NCBI RefSeq assembly: GCF_013618625.1
Contig: NZ_JABRWO010000001.1
Location: forward strand, 496,001-560,000
Reading direction: 5' to 3'
DNA length: 64,000 nucleotides
Source: Bremerella alba
Lineage (GTDB): Bacteria > Planctomycetota > Planctomycetia > Pirellulales > Pirellulaceae
Made by a program: the position numbers and the translations under genes. A model generated the notes under the pieces. That model made no database searches and was not told where the DNA came from. It worked only from the letters and a program-made list of their open reading frames with translations. Below, piece by piece: positions 61,577-64,000 of the stretch (position 1 is its first letter; each line of letters opens with the position of its first letter).

Positions 61577-64000
61577 ATGGGTGATCGAACTGAAGAGAAT
61601 GTTTTGCTCGAGAAGCTACTCGGCTACCTTAATTTCTCTTCCGGAGACTTCGACGCACGCTTCGCCACGGCAATGGACCGCCTGTTTCGCCAAGTTGCTG
61701 AAATAGAGCCGGAAAACCCCACCTGGCAATGGTCGCTAGCAGGGAACTCTCTGAAAGAGGGCCTGGCTCGTCTGAAGACCTCGTCTACCGCTTTAACCCA
61801 GAGCACCCAGGCCGAGACGGCTCTCCACTATATTTTCGACGTGGTCCTGCCTGGCTACCTGAAATTCCACCACGATCTCCTGTTTCACCAGAGCGGCGAG
61901 AGCTTGTTCTCTCCGTACTTCGTCGTGCGTGTTGCACAGGTCGTTCTGGCGCAGTCGGCCGAGTGGGACAACGAGGCCCTCGTTCTCAAGAACTGCCTCG
62001 ACCAATTAAATGACTATATCGGACACCGCCCGGTCCCGGCGCTCGAAACCCGCAAGACCGAGCCCTACACCCATGAATATTGCCGCCCTATTCCGATTTG
62101 GTTGAAAGGGGCGGGAGCATGCCAAAGTCGACATCAAGAGATTGTCGAAAAGACCTTGGAACTGCTCAATGGTACGGCTCCTGACATCTTACAAGATGCC
62201 GGCTTCGATCCTACGAAACTCGTCGAACTAGCGATCGATCCCCGAGCCTACGATTTCGAGCATCCGGTCAACAAACGCCCTAACTACCAATTTGGTCAGT
62301 GGGATCCCGACAGCATCGACCTGAGCGGATATTACAACCGCTTTGTCGTACAGCAAGTCACCCTGGAAGCACTGACTGATCGCGTTGACCGCAACCCACC
62401 TGAGAACTTGAGCCATGACGAGCTCGTTTACGAAGGGGCGGCCGTGCTGGCTGGCGTTATTCTCATGGGCGCCGGCATCTGCGGCAGCGGGCCCGGTGCT
62501 TATGATTCAGAAACGACGCTATCGAAGTTAGTTCCCGTAATCGCAAACTACCGCGATCGCTTTTACAACCAGCTTCTGGACAACTGTCCCGAGTCGATGA
62601 CCCAGCGGCTCAACGAAGAATCTATCCAGCGACGGCAACCCTTCGGGGCCGCCCGCCAGCATTTGAATGCTTACCTCAGTAATCGTCGGGCCAAACAGCT
62701 TGCTCACGTTCGTCTGGCCCTTATTTTCTCGCGGATGGGTTATCCCGATGCGGCTGGCAAGCAAGTCGATATCGTCCCGACTGCCTCTGCGCGGATGCAG
62801 TGCCGGATCGAGTGCTTCATCACGCTCGCCCATCAGGCCATGCGTCGCGACGACTTGAATGAAACGATCGAGTACATTCACCGAATCGTCGATCGTCTAC
62901 ACCGGGCGATTGAATGCGGCGCGATTGTCGATCCGTGGAACATCCTGGGGTTCGATGGTCAGTTCAGCTTGTTCCCTGCGTATGAAAATAGCGTCCGCGA
63001 TCATCGCGTCGACGATCTGGCCCGGATGATTGAACAGATCTTTGATCTCATGTCTCAGGCACTCAGCGAAGCGGCTGTTCGCGATGACGAAGCAGTTCGT
63101 TCAAAAACGGCATGGGCGTTTGAAGAGTTCAGCATGTGGTGGCATCAATTCGCCACGCACGAGCTTTCCAGTGTCGACAGTCCCAGCGGAGACGACGCGT
63201 TCGCGGCTGCCCGGCGGGTGGCTGATGCCCTGCGTTTGTGGCACAAAGCCGGGGCCGAAGCTGGCGATATTGCCTTCTGGTCGCCGCACGTCGAAATGTT
63301 TGATTCCCCCAAGGCTTACGGGCTAGTGATTCAAGCACTACTCGAGCGAAACGACTTCGTCACGACGATGGCCTTGTTGATGCACTGGCTCGAACATGCC
63401 GACGAGATTCCGTTGCATCATCTCGATACGTCCTACTTCAGCATCGCAACGCAATGGATTCTGGCACTGCAGAAACACCGTGAATCGCAGCCCAGCACGC
63501 CCGAGCATCAGGCCGAAACGTGGCAGATGATTCAACGTTTCATGGATTTCCAGGAAGCCAACGCCGGCATTTTCAGCCGGGTTCCGGGGTGGTTCTCCAA
63601 GCAAGCGAAGAAGGGCCAATTCGACGAAGAACTCGACGCCCTGTTTCAAGGAGAAGAGCCGAGCGAAGACGACGACATTTTTCAGGCAGCCTACGAAGAC
63701 GTCACTTTCACGGATAGCACCGACGATGGAAACGAAGGGGCGATCTTCGAAGGGGGCACCAGTTCGACCGAATCGAGCGAAGACCTCCAGGCCGAATCAC
63801 GCCGCGTCAACATGCACATCTCGTTTCTGAGTTGTGTCGCCCAACAGTGGCAGATGGCTGCGTTTCAGGCGATTCGCACCAACGGCGAGTCGGTCGTCGT
63901 CGAGAAATTGCTACAGTGGCGAGAGCAAGCGATCACCAACTATCGCGAACTGCTGGAACTTCTGCTGATCGTCAACCAACATCAGTTGAGCGATATTAGC
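61577..64000 (+). CDS. Large unrecognised protein, 3'-truncated by window
   Basis: The frame is open from ATG 61577 to the last base (808 codons) with no stop. The product has no signal peptide or membrane helix at its start (GDRTEENVLLEKLLGYLNFS). It is mostly helical with many Trp, His and Leu. Segments such as LAHVRLALIFSRMGYPDAAG and LNETIEYIHRIVDRLHRA resemble TPR-like helical hairpins. An acidic low-complexity stretch (GEEPSEDDDIFQAAYEDVTF) occurs near residue 700. No catalytic motif was seen. It looks like a cytoplasmic planctomycete-specific giant protein; function unknown. Confidence 0.82.
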   Translation, partial: MGDRTEENVLLEKLLGYLNFSSGDFDARFATAMDRLFRQVAEIEPENPTWQWSLAGNSLKEGLARLKTSSTALTQSTQAETALHYIFDVVLPGYLKFHHDLLFHQSGESLFSPYFVVRVAQVVLAQSAEWDNEALVLKNCLDQLNDYIGHRPVPALETRKTEPYTHEYCRPIPIWLKGAGACQSRHQEIVEKTLELLNGTAPDILQDAGFDPTKLVELAIDPRAYDFEHPVNKRPNYQFGQWDPDSIDLSGYYNRFVVQQVTLEALTDRVDRNPPENLSHDELVYEGAAVLAGVILMGAGICGSGPGAYDSETTLSKLVPVIANYRDRFYNQLLDNCPESMTQRLNEESIQRRQPFGAARQHLNAYLSNRRAKQLAHVRLALIFSRMGYPDAAGKQVDIVPTASARMQCRIECFITLAHQAMRRDDLNETIEYIHRIVDRLHRAIECGAIVDPWNILGFDGQFSLFPAYENSVRDHRVDDLARMIEQIFDLMSQALSEAAVRDDEAVRSKTAWAFEEFSMWWHQFATHELSSVDSPSGDDAFAAARRVADALRLWHKAGAEAGDIAFWSPHVEMFDSPKAYGLVIQALLERNDFVTTMALLMHWLEHADEIPLHHLDTSYFSIATQWILALQKHRESQPSTPEHQAETWQMIQRFMDFQEANAGIFSRVPGWFSKQAKKGQFDEELDALFQGEEPSEDDDIFQAAYEDVTFTDSTDDGNEGAIFEGGTSSTESSEDLQAESRRVNMHISFLSCVAQQWQMAAFQAIRTNGESVVVEKLLQWREQAITNYRELLELLLIVNQHQLSDIS

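Noticed and set aside
1-64000. CRISPR arrays, tRNA/rRNA genes, transposases, phage genes
   Set aside because: No regularly spaced direct repeats, cloverleaf-like segments or mobile-element proteins were found on reading both strands.

Overview
The window is chromosomal DNA from a planctomycete, most likely a marine member of the Pirellulaceae (Blastopirellula/Bremerella-like). This rests on gene content: DUF1501, DUF1549/DUF1553, planctomycete-type cytochrome (PSCyt1), DUF1080, ThuA, DUF1559 prepilin-like and PVC-type heme-binding families all occur together. Other signs are large secreted multidomain proteins, short gene overlaps only at some junctions, and wide intergenic gaps. No tRNA, rRNA, CRISPR array, phage gene or insertion sequence was recognised. 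Identifications come from reading the sequence only.

Layout. 1-9.7 kb: the 3' part of rarA, a secreted SGNH-type hydrolase, a small zinc-ribbon membrane protein divergent from a LysM/L,D-transpeptidase-like protein whose catalytic Cys is Ser, two tandem membrane-anchored LRR-like paralogues, and a LolD/LolCE-type ABC transporter. 9.8-24.8 kb: mostly housekeeping metabolism and small unknowns. These are lysyl-tRNA synthetase with an unusual N-terminal domain, a secreted glucose/sorbosone dehydrogenase-like protein, pdxA, a PhzF-family gene, an LRR-like protein, pyrE, an auxin-efflux-type carrier fused to a GyrI-like ligand-binding domain, a CbiX-type chelatase, a cupin and cysK. A 0.9-kb gene-free stretch (12.5-13.5 kb) carries a perfect-type palindrome and a strong terminator.

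24.9-34.2 kb: a four-gene leftward cluster (DUF1501, PPC-domain protein, DUF1549/DUF1553 protein, cytochrome/WD40/coiled-coil protein), closed by a bidirectional terminator. All four products are exported and probably form one surface or periplasmic system of unknown substrate. 34.7-45.6 kb: a PQQ-type beta-propeller lipoprotein, a TPR protein, pterin carbinolamine dehydratase behind an attenuator-like hairpin pair, a PTPMT1-like phosphatase, a DUF1080-ThuA fusion plus a second ThuA protein, a DUF1559 prepilin-like protein with its lipoprotein partner, a SPASM-domain protein with no radical-SAM motif, and a GYF_2 protein.

45.6-61.1 kb: leftward exported giants. These are a second DUF1501/PSD1 pair, a secreted tripeptidyl-peptidase-II-like subtilase, a 1659-residue DUF1080-ThuA-NPCBM-propeller-HEAT-cytochrome fusion, and a beta-propeller protein with a DPF/NPF-repeat tail. 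61.6 kb to the end: the 5' part of a large unrecognised protein that runs off the window.

The best candidates for something undescribed are the carrier/ligand-sensor fusion (20.3-21.8 kb), the lysyl-tRNA synthetase extension (about 11.3-11.9 kb), the Cys-to-Ser transpeptidase-like protein, and the SPASM protein.
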